DNA from: Rhodobacterales bacterium LSUCC0031
Lineage (GTDB): Bacteria; Pseudomonadota; Alphaproteobacteria; Rhodobacterales; Rhodobacteraceae
Direction of reading: 5' to 3'
Assembly (NCBI GenBank): GCA_015689735.1
Contig: WVSP01000001.1
Coordinates: 856,001-920,000 of the forward strand
DNA length: 64,000 bases
This document shows positions 36,791 through 45,680 of the stretch, piece after piece (position 1 is the stretch's first letter; the number at the start of each line of letters is the position of its first letter). Made by a program: the position numbers and the translations under genes. The notes beneath the pieces were generated by a model. The model was not told where the DNA came from, ran no database searches, and worked only from the letters and a program-made list of their open reading frames with translations.

Positions 36791-37471
36791 ATGACTTTTC
36801 AGAGGATCACCCTGCCGATGGCCGCGAAGATAATCCCCGATCCGCATAAGGATGCCCATGCGCTGATCCTCGACGCCATTGATCAGGGGATTTATCGGCC
36901 AGGTGATCGGTTGGTGGAATCCGAGCTGGCTGACCGTTTCGGGGTCAGCCGTACGCCGATCCGCGAGGCGCTTCAACGACTCGAGACGCAACGGCTGTTG
37001 ACCCGCGATGGGCGGTCGCTGATTGTCGCCTCGCTTGATCACGCGCAAATGGCCGAGCTTTATGCCGTGCGCCAAGAGCTTGAGGCGCTGGCCGCACGGC
37101 TTGCCGCCCAGCATGCGGCACTGGAAGAAATCCAAGTTCTACGCGAGATGGTCGAGGCGGACAGGGCGCTCTTGTCCGATCCGCAGGCCTTGGCACGCGC
37201 CAATCGGCGCTTTCACTACCAGATCCATCTGGCCAGTCATAACCGCTACCTCGTCCAGCAGCTCGACCTTGTCTATCGCTCCATGGCCTTGATGGCGCGC
37301 ACCTCGCTTGCGGCCAAGGGGCGAGGCGAAAAGGCCTTGGCCGAACATTCCGAGATCGTGGAGGCGATCGCCGCGCGCGATGGTGAACGTGCCGCGCGCG
37401 CCTTGCGCGATCATTTGTCCATCGCCTTTGTCGTCCGCCTCAAGGAAGAGGCGCAGAAGACGACCGTTTAG
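36791..37471 (+). CDS. GntR-family (FCD subgroup) transcriptional regulator
   Basis: A 226-residue repressor-type protein. It has a winged HTH (ALILDAIDQGIYRPGDRLVE, FGVSRTPIREALQRLE) followed by an all-helical FCD ligand domain with the metal-binding histidines (RFHYQIHLASHN and EHSEIVEAI). GntR/FCD regulators sense organic acids. A start at 36818 (MAAKIIPDP) has a better-placed AGAGGA and is an alternative. The end overlaps the convergent glycosyltransferase by 32 bases. Confidence 0.87.
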   Translation: MTFQRITLPMAAKIIPDPHKDAHALILDAIDQGIYRPGDRLVESELADRFGVSRTPIREALQRLETQRLLTRDGRSLIVASLDHAQMAELYAVRQELEALAARLAAQHAALEEIQVLREMVEADRALLSDPQALARANRRFHYQIHLASHNRYLVQQLDLVYRSMALMARTSLAAKGRGEKALAEHSEIVEAIAARDGERAARALRDHLSIAFVVRLKEEAQKTTV

Positions 37472-39467
37472 GTTGCTGTGGCATGGTCGCTGGTATGGCG
37501 CCGAACTGCCCATGATGCGTTTTGGCCCAATCGAAGGGCCGATAGAAAATGTCCAGAACTGCGCGCCATGCCGACACGGTGCCGAGAAGAAAATAGACCT
37601 CCGAGAGGAGGATGTAGGGTCGTAACTGCCGCAAATGCGGTGCGCGGGTCGCATAGACGGCCAAGGTCAGCGACAAGACCACGCTGGCGACGAAAATGGT
37701 TGCCAAAACGCCATAACCAAAGGGGCTGACCACAGCATCCAGCGGATGGGGGACACCAAGGGGTTTGACCATCAGCGACCAAAGCAGCGGTGCGACCAAG
37801 AACCCGGCCACGGCACACAATATCTGAACTTGCAGCGCTAAAAAGCGCCAAAACCCCAATGCGCGCAAAAGCGCCAAAGGTGCGCGCATCGCGACCGCCC
37901 ATGTCAGCAGGTAGCCCTTTTGCCAGCGCGCTCTTTGGCGCACCCAAGGCATGATGGCGGCATTCGCCTCCTCGAAGGTGACGCTCTCGATGATTTGGAC
38001 GCGGTAGCCATGACGCGCAAGCCGGATGCCCAACTCTGCATCCTCGGTGACGTTATGGGCATCCCACCCGCCCACGGCTGTAAGTGCGGCGCGGCGGATG
38101 AACTGCGTTGTCCCCCCCAAAGGCACGACGAGGCCCAAACGCTGAACGCCGGGCAAAAGCACGCGAAACCAGACCGCATATTCGATCGCAAAAAGCCGCG
38201 ATACGAGGTTATAGCCTGCGTTGAAGTAATCGAGCTGCCCTTGCAGGCAGGCCGTATCCGGCCCCAAACTGGCAAATCGCTGCGCTACGCGCAAAAGCTG
38301 ATCACTTTCCGGTCGATCCTCGGCGTCATAAACACCGATAATCTCGCCGCGAGCAAAGTTCAGACCGAAATTCAAAGCGCGCGGCTTGGTACGTAGGTCG
38401 CCCTTCGGAACGGTGATTACCCGCGCCCATCCCGGAAGCGTGAGGCGTGACAGCGCGGTGCGGGTCAGATCATCTTCCACTTCGGTGATCAAGAGCACAT
38501 CCAGCCGTTCCGGCGGATAGTCGAGATCCGCAAGTGCGCGTATCAACGTTGTGGCAATCTCGCGCTCTTGATAGAGCGGCACGAGGATCGTGATGATCGG
38601 CAATACGCAAGGCGCAGTGACGGCCTTGTCTTGCGCCAAGGGCGCGCGTCGGTCCTGACGATCACGGCGCAAGATTGCGGCAAATGTGATTATTTTGAGC
38701 ACCATATTCGCCAAGAATACCGCAAGCGCAGCCAGAAACGCCGCCACGACCATGGCCATCGGGGCAAGCGCTGTCAGCGTTGTCATCGCTGCAAGGATCA
38801 AGAGTGCAGTCCGGCTTGCGATCTGGGTTTGCCAGTTGCGGCAACTATCGCCCTGCGGCGCTTGCCCTTCGGCAATGCGGGCGAGCCGTTCGCCGTAAAG
38901 CGCAATCTGGGCTGTGATGATCTGCGCGCGCGGGGCCAGCACGAAAGCGGCTTGCAGACCCGTCGGCAGGCGCAGTGCTGCACGCAGGTCATCACAGCGA
39001 TCCGGGCGGCCAGTCGCAATGATTACCGTTGCCCCCATGCGTCCCAGTGGCGCGGCCTCAAGCGGCAAGGCCGCATCAGCGGGCAGGTAGTGCGCAAGCT
39101 CGGGATCGGGAGGGGCATGTATACGATCATTCAGTCCAAGCCCGTGAAATTCGGCCAAGGCCGGGAGCATTTCAGCCTCGGACACGGCACCGCGGGCTAA
39201 GAGGACTTGGCCAAGCCAGCTATCGGTCAGCCCGGCCGCTTCGCGCGCTTCCAGAATATCGCCCAGCCGCGCGGCACCACGCGCCAAAAGCAGACGATCC
39301 AGCGCTGGCTGGGCCGGGCGCATCGCGGCGGTGCGGGCAAGTTTTGTATCGGCATTGCGGGCGACCATCTCGGCCGCGCTTGGCCCTGGTGCGAATGATG
39401 ATGTTACGGTGGCGCTGGCTGTTGGCCGCGCCGCTGGATTGTCGATGACATCAAGTCTGGTTTGCAC
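37440..39467 (-). CDS. glycosyltransferase family 2 with an N-terminal MshEN (GspE-N-like) domain
   Basis: A 675-residue membrane protein. Residues about 45-185 form an MshEN/GspII_E_N-like module (LGDILEAREAAG, VLLARGAVSE, AEFHGLG, LPLEAAPLGR), a family that binds c-di-GMP in related proteins. Two membrane helices follow (about 215-265), then a GT2 catalytic domain with GVYDAEDRPE, the TEDAELGIRL motif and the QRARWQKGY motif of processive polysaccharide synthases. Several C-terminal helices complete it. It probably makes an exopolysaccharide, possibly under c-di-GMP control. Three TTAA half-sites lie about 80 bases upstream of its ATG. Confidence 0.86.
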   Translation of the reverse strand: MQTRLDVIDNPAARPTASATVTSSFAPGPSAAEMVARNADTKLARTAAMRPAQPALDRLLLARGAARLGDILEAREAAGLTDSWLGQVLLARGAVSEAEMLPALAEFHGLGLNDRIHAPPDPELAHYLPADAALPLEAAPLGRMGATVIIATGRPDRCDDLRAALRLPTGLQAAFVLAPRAQIITAQIALYGERLARIAEGQAPQGDSCRNWQTQIASRTALLILAAMTTLTALAPMAMVVAAFLAALAVFLANMVLKIITFAAILRRDRQDRRAPLAQDKAVTAPCVLPIITILVPLYQEREIATTLIRALADLDYPPERLDVLLITEVEDDLTRTALSRLTLPGWARVITVPKGDLRTKPRALNFGLNFARGEIIGVYDAEDRPESDQLLRVAQRFASLGPDTACLQGQLDYFNAGYNLVSRLFAIEYAVWFRVLLPGVQRLGLVVPLGGTTQFIRRAALTAVGGWDAHNVTEDAELGIRLARHGYRVQIIESVTFEEANAAIMPWVRQRARWQKGYLLTWAVAMRAPLALLRALGFWRFLALQVQILCAVAGFLVAPLLWSLMVKPLGVPHPLDAVVSPFGYGVLATIFVASVVLSLTLAVYATRAPHLRQLRPYILLSEVYFLLGTVSAWRAVLDIFYRPFDWAKTHHGQFGAIPATMPQQPKRSSSAPLP

Positions 39468-39547
39468 GACGCCCCCACCCGATCAGCCGGTGGCGACGCA
39501 TTTGCGCGAACGCCTCGCCAGCCGATACAGACAGGTTGCGCCATGCG

Positions 39548-39576
39548 GGTTAACGCGAGGTTAACGCCAGGTTAAC
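39548..39576. promoter_or_regulatory. three tandem CtrA-type half-sites
   Basis: GGTTAAC occurs three times at exact 11-bp intervals (39548, 39559, 39570). The TTAA cores are thus separated by exactly seven bases, the CtrA consensus TTAA-N7-TTAA, twice in tandem. The array lies about 80-110 bp upstream of the glycosyltransferase ATG and just beyond the carA stop. That CtrA binds here is inferred from spacing and sequence. Confidence 0.6.
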
Positions 39577-39589
39577 CATGACGGCGAAA

Positions 39590-40738
39590 TTATCCGGCGG
39601 CGCGGGTCTGCACAGCTTGGGCGAAACGCTCGAAGAGGTAAAAGCTGTCTTGCGGGCCGGGGCTTGCCTCGGGGTGGTATTGCACCGAAAAGACCGGGCG
39701 GTCGGCCATGCGGATGCCACAGTTCGAGCCATCGAAGAGGCTGACATGGGTCTCGATCACGCCCTTGGGCAAGGTCTGGCTGTCAACAGTAAAGCCGTGA
39801 TTCATCGAGGTAATCTCGACCCTGCCGCTTTCGAGGTCTTTGACCGGGTGGTTCGCGCCATGATGGCCGTGGTTCATCTTGACGGTTTTTGCGCCAAGCG
39901 CCAGCGCAAGCATCTGATGGCCAAGGCAGATACCAAAGACCGGTAGGTCGGCGGCCAGCACGCCTTGGATCATCGGCACCGCATAGGCGCCGGTCGCCGC
40001 CGGGTCGCCCGGGCCATTGGACAGAAACACACCATCGGGGTTTTGCGCCAACACCTCTTCGGCGGTGGTGGTGGCGGGCATGACGGTTACATCGCAGCCC
40101 ACACTTGCCAAGCAGCGCAGGATGTTGCGCTTGGCGCCGTAGTCGATCGCCACGACCTTTGGGGCAACGCCCTCGCGCTTGGTATAGCCCTCGGGCCAAG
40201 CCCAGCGCTTTTCGTCCCAGCGATAGGATTGGGCGCAGCTGACCCCTTTGGCGAGATCGAGACCGACAAGCCCCGGAAATCCGCGTGCAGCCGCGACCAG
40301 CGCCTCGATATCGAAATCGCCATCCGGGGCATGAGCAAGCGCCACATGAGGTGCGCCTTGTTGGCGGATGGCCCGGGTCAAGCGGCGGGTATCGACGCCA
40401 CCCATGCCGATGCGGCCCGTTTTTTCGAGCCAGGATACCAGGTCGCCCGTGGAACGCCAATTCGACGGCACGGTCGGATCCCACTTCACGATCATCGCTT
40501 CGGCCACGGGATCGGCTGTTTCGTCATCCTCGGGGGTGATGCCCGTATTGCCGATATGAGGAAAGGTGAAGGTCACGATCTGCCCCGCATAAGACGGGTC
40601 GGTCATGATTTCCTGATATCCCGTCATGGCCGTGTTAAAGCAAAGCTCGGCAACGCGCATGCCTGTGGCGCCGAAACCCTTTCCGTAGAAAAGCGTTCCA
40701 TCGGCAAGGGCGAGGCAAGCAGTCGGTTTGGCAGGCAT
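39590..40738 (-). CDS. carA: carbamoyl-phosphate synthase small subunit
   Basis: A 382-residue glutaminase. The N-terminal domain is CarA-specific (GTLFYGKGFGATG, ELCFNTAMTGYQEIMTDPSY) and the class I amidotransferase half carries the nucleophilic Cys in VFGICLGHQMLALALG and His/Glu in VQYHPEASPGPQDS. It feeds ammonia to CarB for arginine and pyrimidine synthesis; carB is not in the window. GGGAGC precedes the ATG. Confidence 0.97.
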   Translation of the reverse strand: MPAKPTACLALADGTLFYGKGFGATGMRVAELCFNTAMTGYQEIMTDPSYAGQIVTFTFPHIGNTGITPEDDETADPVAEAMIVKWDPTVPSNWRSTGDLVSWLEKTGRIGMGGVDTRRLTRAIRQQGAPHVALAHAPDGDFDIEALVAAARGFPGLVGLDLAKGVSCAQSYRWDEKRWAWPEGYTKREGVAPKVVAIDYGAKRNILRCLASVGCDVTVMPATTTAEEVLAQNPDGVFLSNGPGDPAATGAYAVPMIQGVLAADLPVFGICLGHQMLALALGAKTVKMNHGHHGANHPVKDLESGRVEITSMNHGFTVDSQTLPKGVIETHVSLFDGSNCGIRMADRPVFSVQYHPEASPGPQDSFYLFERFAQAVQTRAAG

Positions 40739-40881
40739 GGGTCAGCTCCCGTGTTGCGGGTCGGCAAATTGGCGTCGGAATACGGGGCGGGCGTGGTATG
40801 GTCAAGCCGTGGACAGGGGTGTTGTTGCCGCGGCCCGTCTGGCATATCTAGGCGGCTTGACACTGTGTATGGGGATTGACG

Positions 40882-41346
40882 ATGCCAATGGATCTCAGGG
40901 GGCGGATCGGTGCAGGCCTGAAAGAGGCGATGCGCGAAAAAGACGCGACGCGGTTGAGCACGCTCCGACTGATCAACGCGGCAATCAAGGATCAAGATAT
41001 CGCCGCGCGCGGTGCTGGTCAGTCCGATGGTGTTGATGATGCGGCTGTGCTTGCGATCTTGGGCAAAATGGTCAGGCAGCGCCATGAAAGCGCGCGCGCC
41101 TACGAGGAAGGCGGGCGTCTGGAGCTGGCCGAAAAGGAACGCGCGGAAATCACCATCATCGAGGATTACCTGCCGCGCCAACTGGATGATGGTGAAGTCG
41201 CCGCGGCAATCGATGCGGCCATCACGGAAACAGGTGCCGCAGGTCTGCGCGACATGGGCCGTGTCATGGCGGCCCTCAAGAGCAAGTACACGGGCCAGAT
41301 GGATTTTGGCGCGGTTGGGCCGATGGTCAAAGCCCGCCTTGCCTAG
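40882..41346 (+). CDS. GatB/YqeY domain protein
   Basis: A 154-residue YqeY-like protein (MDLRGRIGAGLKEAMREKDA, LSTLRLINAAIKDQDI, MVRQRHESARAYEEGGR, then EDYLPRQLDDGE and GRVMAALKSKYTGQMD). This family resembles the tail domain of GatB and may contact tRNA. It is divergent from carA and converges on the DUF2244 gene. Confidence 0.93.
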   Translation: MPMDLRGRIGAGLKEAMREKDATRLSTLRLINAAIKDQDIAARGAGQSDGVDDAAVLAILGKMVRQRHESARAYEEGGRLELAEKERAEITIIEDYLPRQLDDGEVAAAIDAAITETGAAGLRDMGRVMAALKSKYTGQMDFGAVGPMVKARLA

Positions 41347-41356
41347 GGCCTTTGCC

Positions 41357-41890
41357 TCAGCGGTCGTGATCTGAAAGCGCGCGCTCGAGCGTCTCTTTCA
41401 GGCCGATCCGTTCGGGCGGCGTCAAAAAGGCACCCAATTCGACTTCGCGCGGACCACCTTGCAAAGTCAGGTATTGTGGCACCGGGCCGCCGGTTTGGTG
41501 CAATGCGACGCGCACCCAATAGGGGTTGGCCTCCCAATCGCGCGGTGCGCGGCGCGGCTCGTGGCGTTCCAGGCGGATCAAATCATCCCAGAGCAAGATT
41601 TCCTCGTAGATGTCGCGGTCGCGCCAGCTCCGCTTGAGGGCTGTCCAGACACCCCAGATCGCGGCCAGCACGAAGGGCAAAAGCGCCCAGAACACCGCTG
41701 TGCCGAGAATCGCGAAAAGCGGCACAGTGATCAGAGCGGCGGTCGCGCCGATGAACCACACGAACCCCTCAGGCGTAAGCGACTTATGCGGCGTCAGGCG
41801 CAGCCGCAGCCGGGGCATGCCATGCCCTTCACGGAAAAAGGCCCCGGTTGTCTCCGGGGCCCCGCTCAGGTTTTCGATCAGAACCGGCAT
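41357..41890 (-). CDS. DUF2244 membrane protein
   Basis: A 177-residue protein with two adjacent membrane helices (GFVWFIGATAALITVPLFAI, FWALLPFVLAAIWGVWTAL), flanked by the conserved LRLTPHKSL and a C-terminal region with RDWEANPYWVRVAL. DUF2244 genes commonly sit beside the haem-copper oxidase genes. If translated from 41890, the first 24 codons run through the ctaD terminator hairpin. An in-frame ATG at 41818 (MPRLRLRLTPHK), with GAAGGG five bases upstream, would avoid this and give 153 residues. Confidence 0.85.
   Translation of the reverse strand: MPVLIENLSGAPETTGAFFREGHGMPRLRLRLTPHKSLTPEGFVWFIGATAALITVPLFAILGTAVFWALLPFVLAAIWGVWTALKRSWRDRDIYEEILLWDDLIRLERHEPRRAPRDWEANPYWVRVALHQTGGPVPQYLTLQGGPREVELGAFLTPPERIGLKETLERALSDHDR
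41835..41861 (-). terminator. Rho-independent terminator of ctaD, inside the next reading frame
   Basis: An eight-bp stem (GGCCCCGG with CCGGGGCC, six-base loop), followed on the minus strand by TTTTT. It begins 38 bases after the ctaD stop and lies within the first 24 codons of the DUF2244 frame if that gene starts at 41890. Confidence 0.85.
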
Positions 41891-41898
41891 GAGCCCTG

Positions 41899-43560
41899 TC
41901 AGTGATGCGGCTGACGGTCCCACATCTCGCGCGTCGGAAGCTCTTCGAATGTGTGCTCCGGCGGCGGGTTGGGAAGCGTCCATTCCAGCGTATCGGCATG
42001 CTCGCCCCAGTAGGCATTCTCGGTCACCTTGCGGCCTGCGAGGATCGTGTAGAACACGATGCCGATGAAGAGCAGGAACGAGGCGAAGGAGATGAACGCA
42101 CCGATTGAGCTGACATAGTTCCAGAGCGCGAAGGCGTCGGGATAGTCGATGTAGCGGCGCGGCATGCCCTGACGGCCAAGGAAGTGCTGGGGGAAGAAGG
42201 TGATGTTGGTGCCGATGAAGAACATCCAGAAATGCACCTTGCCCAGGAACTCGGGGTATTGGCGGCCCGACATCTTGCCGATCCAGTAGTAGATGCCCGC
42301 GAAGATCCCGAAGACGGCGCCAAGGCTCATCACGTAGTGGAAATGCGCCACGACGTAGTAGGTGTCGTGATAGGCGCGGTCCACTGCCGCCTGGCTCAGG
42401 ATGATCCCCGTCACACCACCCAGCGTGAACAGGAAGATGAAGCCGATGGCGAACAGCATCGGGGTCTCAAAAGTGATCGAGCCCTGCCACATGGTGGCGA
42501 TCCACGAGAAGATCTTGATGCCGGTCGGCACCGCGATCACCATCGTGGCGACCATGAAATAGGCCTGCTGGTTCAGCGTCATGCCCACGGTGTACATGTG
42601 GTGCGCCCAGACGACGAAGCCCAAGCCGCCGATCGCCACCAGCGCATAGACCATCGGCAGGTAGCCGAACACCGGCTTGCGCGAGAAGGTCGAGATCACA
42701 TGGCTGATCACGCCAAAGGCGGGCAGGATCACGATATAGACCTCGGGGTGGCCAAAGAACCAGAAGATGTGCTGGAACAGAACCGGGTCACCGCCGCCCG
42801 ACACGTCGAAAAAGGTGGTGCCGAAGTTGCGGTCGGTCAGCAGCATGGTGATCGCGCCCGCAAGCACTGGCAGCGACAGAAGCAGCAGCCATGCGGTGAC
42901 AAAGATCGACCAGGCAAACAGCGGCACCTTGTGCAGCGTCATGCCCGGCGCGCGCATGTTGAGGAAGGTCGTGATGATGTTGATCGAGCCGAGGATCGAG
43001 GATGCCCCCGAGACGTGCACGGCGAAGATCGCGAAATCGACCGCGCGGCTTGTGGGCGCGTCTTGCCAGCTCAGCGGCGGATAGAAAGTCCAGCCGGGGC
43101 CAGCACCGCCATCGATGAACACCGCACAGAAGGCAAGGCAGGTACCCGCCACGTAAAGCCAGTAGGACAGGTTGTTCAAACGCGGAAACGCCATGTCTGG
43201 CGCGCCGATCATCAGCGGCATGAAGAAGTTGCCAAAACCGCCGAACAGCGCGGGAATCACCACGAAGAACATCATCAAGACACCGTGGCCCGTGATCATC
43301 ACGTTCCACAGATGCCCGTCAGGTGTACAATCCTCGACCGCAGCAGCGGTCAGGCGCGCGCCTTCGGCGCACATGTACTGCACGCCGGGCTCCATCAGCT
43401 CCATGCGCATGTAGACGGTAAAGATGACGGAAACGAGACCCACGATACCTGCTGTGAACAGGTACAAAATCCCGATATCCTTGTGGTTGGTGGACATGAA
43501 CCACCGGGTAAAGAAACCCGGGCGTTCGTGGTCATGCCCCGAAATGGCGGCGTCTGCCAT
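41899..43560 (-). CDS. ctaD: cytochrome c oxidase subunit I (aa3 type)
   Basis: A 553-residue haem-copper oxidase core subunit with 12 helices. It has the haem-binding His motifs, the [17 protein letters not shown] helix with the cross-linked His-Tyr of the binuclear centre, and the proton-path segments typical of aa3 type A oxidases. It reduces oxygen to water and pumps protons. The neighbours are not other cox genes, an arrangement known in Rhodobacter, where subunit I is encoded apart. A CRP/FNR-type box lies upstream at 43704-43717. Confidence 0.97.
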   Translation of the reverse strand: MADAAISGHDHERPGFFTRWFMSTNHKDIGILYLFTAGIVGLVSVIFTVYMRMELMEPGVQYMCAEGARLTAAAVEDCTPDGHLWNVMITGHGVLMMFFVVIPALFGGFGNFFMPLMIGAPDMAFPRLNNLSYWLYVAGTCLAFCAVFIDGGAGPGWTFYPPLSWQDAPTSRAVDFAIFAVHVSGASSILGSINIITTFLNMRAPGMTLHKVPLFAWSIFVTAWLLLLSLPVLAGAITMLLTDRNFGTTFFDVSGGGDPVLFQHIFWFFGHPEVYIVILPAFGVISHVISTFSRKPVFGYLPMVYALVAIGGLGFVVWAHHMYTVGMTLNQQAYFMVATMVIAVPTGIKIFSWIATMWQGSITFETPMLFAIGFIFLFTLGGVTGIILSQAAVDRAYHDTYYVVAHFHYVMSLGAVFGIFAGIYYWIGKMSGRQYPEFLGKVHFWMFFIGTNITFFPQHFLGRQGMPRRYIDYPDAFALWNYVSSIGAFISFASFLLFIGIVFYTILAGRKVTENAYWGEHADTLEWTLPNPPPEHTFEELPTREMWDRQPHH

Positions 43561-43703
43561 GTGCTACTCCTGTCTGTCGCTCGTCCGCGGTCGCACACCG
43601 AAAGGCGCGCAATCTCCGCGTGGTCATGATGCCCTTCTAGGGCGGTCCTGTCAGTGCTGCAATGTTGTTGGCGTCAATCAGTCGCGCTTGGGGGTGAGGA
43701 AAA

Positions 43704-43717
43704 TTGTCTCAGATCAA
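43704..43717. promoter_or_regulatory. CRP/FNR-type box upstream of ctaD
   Basis: TTGTC-TCAG-ATCAA matches nine of ten consensus bases of the FNR/FnrL box TTGAT-N4-ATCAA. It lies about 145 bp upstream of the ctaD ATG. Oxygen-responsive FnrL control of the aa3 oxidase is a plausible reading; the family member that binds is inferred. Confidence 0.5.
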
Positions 43718-43761
43718 GGCAGGCGGGGAATTGTGTCTTGCCGCTCTAGGCCATGGACAGG

Positions 43762-44421
43762 TCAAGGCGTCTGTTGCGCGAATACCTTGTGAAAACTGTG
43801 TTCTAGCGCAAGATCGAGGTCATCCATCGTGATGGGTAGCCCAAGATCGACCAAGCTGGTGACCCCATGGTCCGTGATGCCGCAAGGCACGATGCCTGCG
43901 AAATGCGTCAGGTCGGGGTCATGATTGATGGCGATCCCATGGGTACTGACCCATTTGCTGAGTCGCACCCCGATAGCCGCGATCTTGTCCTCGCGGGGGG
44001 TGCCGTCGGGCAGGGGGGGCTTTTCGGGGCGCGCGACCCAAACGCCGACGCGGCCCGGCCGGATTTCCCCCTTGATGTTGAATTCGCCCAAGGCCGCGAT
44101 CACCCATGCCTCGAGCGCTTGGACAAAGGCGCGCACATCGCGCCCTCGCCGGTTGAGGTCGAGCATGACGTAAACCACGCGCTGGCCCGGCCCATGATAG
44201 GTGTATTGCCCGCCCCGGCGTGTCGCGAATACCGGAAAACGGTCGGGGTCTTTCAGATCCGCGGGCTTGGCCGATGTGCCGGCGGTATAAAGCGACGGGT
44301 GCTCTAACAGCCAGATCGCCTCATCGGCAGCCCCCGAAGCGATGGCGTCCGCGCGCGCTTGCATCCAGTCGAGGGCCTCTTGATAGGCGACAGGGCTGTC
44401 GCTGGTGATCCATTCGACCAT
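43762..44421 (-). CDS. lipB: octanoyl-[acyl-carrier-protein]-protein N-octanoyltransferase LipB
   Basis: A 219-residue enzyme that transfers octanoate from ACP to lipoate-dependent enzymes. It has the [20 protein letters not shown] region, the [20 protein letters not shown] segment with the catalytic Lys, and the active-site Cys in [10 protein letters not shown]. The start MVEWITSDS at 44421 fits the family; the 46 upstream in-frame codons do not. Confidence 0.95.
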   Translation of the reverse strand: MVEWITSDSPVAYQEALDWMQARADAIASGAADEAIWLLEHPSLYTAGTSAKPADLKDPDRFPVFATRRGGQYTYHGPGQRVVYVMLDLNRRGRDVRAFVQALEAWVIAALGEFNIKGEIRPGRVGVWVARPEKPPLPDGTPREDKIAAIGVRLSKWVSTHGIAINHDPDLTHFAGIVPCGITDHGVTSLVDLGLPITMDDLDLALEHSFHKVFAQQTP

Positions 44422-44527
44422 GTGGTTTGCCTGACTTGTCCCGCTTTGTGCCTGATTTGCCGTATCACGACCTGCGCAGCATGGAAACGTCACGGCCCGC
44501 TCGGGTTCATGCACCGCTTTGGTCTTT

Positions 44528-44547
44528 GGCATGAAAAAAATCATGCC
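44528..44547. repeat. short inverted repeat upstream of lipB
   Basis: GGCATGA, then six A, then TCATGCC: a seven-bp perfect dyad in the spacer between lipB and tRNA-Leu. It could be a hairpin or an operator for lipB; no further support. Confidence 0.4.
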
Positions 44548-44601
44548 CCCCCTTTTCAAGGCAGAATGGCTCGGCTAAACGACGCCGACTACCAGTCATG
44601 T

Positions 44602-44688
44602 GCGGTCGTGGCGGAATTGGTAGACGCGCAGCGTTGAGGTCGCTGTTCCTTAACCGGAGTGGAAGTTCGAGTCTTCTCGACCGCACCA
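44602..44688 (+). tRNA. tRNA-Leu(GAG)
   Basis: An 87-base tRNA with a long variable arm. The acceptor arm pairs GCGGTCG with CGACCGC; the anticodon stem CAGCG/CGCTG holds loop TTGAGGT with anticodon GAG, which reads CUC and CUU leucine codons. The T arm has GTTCGAGTC. The CCA end is encoded. Read by eye from the cloverleaf. Confidence 0.95.
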
Positions 44689-44825
44689 ATCTTCTCTGCC
44701 GTCGCGGCCAGCATGCCGCGCGGCAGGCAAGACCCAAAACCCCCCTCAGTGCAAAAGATTTCGCCCCGTGACATGAAGCACAACGGTGTTTAACCATCAC
44801 GGGAGAATTCAGGCAGGGGGATATC

Positions 44826-45668
44826 ATGCGGTTCATGCGGATCGGAGAGGTCGGGGCGGAACGCCCGGTTGTTCATGCACAAGATGCAAGCTGGCGCGAC
44901 CTTTCGGGTATTGTGGGCGACATTGGACCGGACAGCCTAGCTGATCTTGCGGCGCGTCTGCACGGCGTCGATCTTGCTACATTGCCGGTCGTCGAAACGG
45001 CAGGTCAGCGCATCGGCGCACCCATCGCGCGGCCGCGCAACATCTGGTGCATAGGGCTGAATTATTCCGACCATGCCGCCGAGGCAGGCATGCCCGTGCC
45101 GGCCGAGCCAATCCTGTTCACCAAGCCCGGCAGCACACTGTGCGGCCCCAATGACCCGATCTTGCGCCCGGCGCACGCCAACAAGTTGGATTGGGAGGTG
45201 GAGTTAGGGGTGGTCATCGGCAAGCCCGCCCTTGGCATCGCGCAAGAGGCGGCGATGGACCATGTCTTTGGCTATGTCGCGGCCAATGACATCTCGGAAC
45301 GGGAATGGCAGATTGAGCGTGGCGGCCAGTGGTCCAAGGGGAAAAGCTACCCGTCTTTCTGCCCATGTGGCCCTATCCTCGTCAGCCGCGACGCGATACC
45401 CGATCCGCAAGCGCTTGAGATGGAACTCAGCATCGATGGTGCGGTGATGCAAAAGGGTTCGACTGCGACAATGGTCTTTGGTGTTGCCCATATCGTTGCC
45501 TATCTCAGCCGTTTCGTGTTGCTCGAGCCGGGCGATCTGATCGTCACCGGCACGCCGCCGGGCGTCGGCATGGGCATGAAGCCGCCGCGTTACCTGAAAG
45601 GCGGCGAGCGGGTGACGCTGTCGATCGCAGGCTTGGGTGCGCAGTCAAATCTTGTGCAAGATGTCTGA
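44826..45668 (+). CDS. fumarylacetoacetate hydrolase (FAH) family protein
   Basis: A 280-residue FAH-fold enzyme. It has NIWCIGLNYSDHAAEAGM, PAEPILFTKP, LDWEVELGVVIGK (metal-binding Glu pair), NDISEREWQ and GDLIVTGTPPGVGMGMKPP. Such enzymes hydrolyse or decarboxylate diketo acids in aromatic or sugar degradation; the substrate cannot be named. AGGGGGA sits close before the ATG. Confidence 0.9.
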   Translation: MRFMRIGEVGAERPVVHAQDASWRDLSGIVGDIGPDSLADLAARLHGVDLATLPVVETAGQRIGAPIARPRNIWCIGLNYSDHAAEAGMPVPAEPILFTKPGSTLCGPNDPILRPAHANKLDWEVELGVVIGKPALGIAQEAAMDHVFGYVAANDISEREWQIERGGQWSKGKSYPSFCPCGPILVSRDAIPDPQALEMELSIDGAVMQKGSTATMVFGVAHIVAYLSRFVLLEPGDLIVTGTPPGVGMGMKPPRYLKGGERVTLSIAGLGAQSNLVQDV

Positions 45669-45680
45669 TGGCGCGCGGCG

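Noticed and set aside
42184-43629. A 481-codon open frame on the plus strand opposite ctaD
   Set aside because: It is the antisense of ctaD, rich in His, Arg and Asp with no recognisable domain; ctaD is certain.
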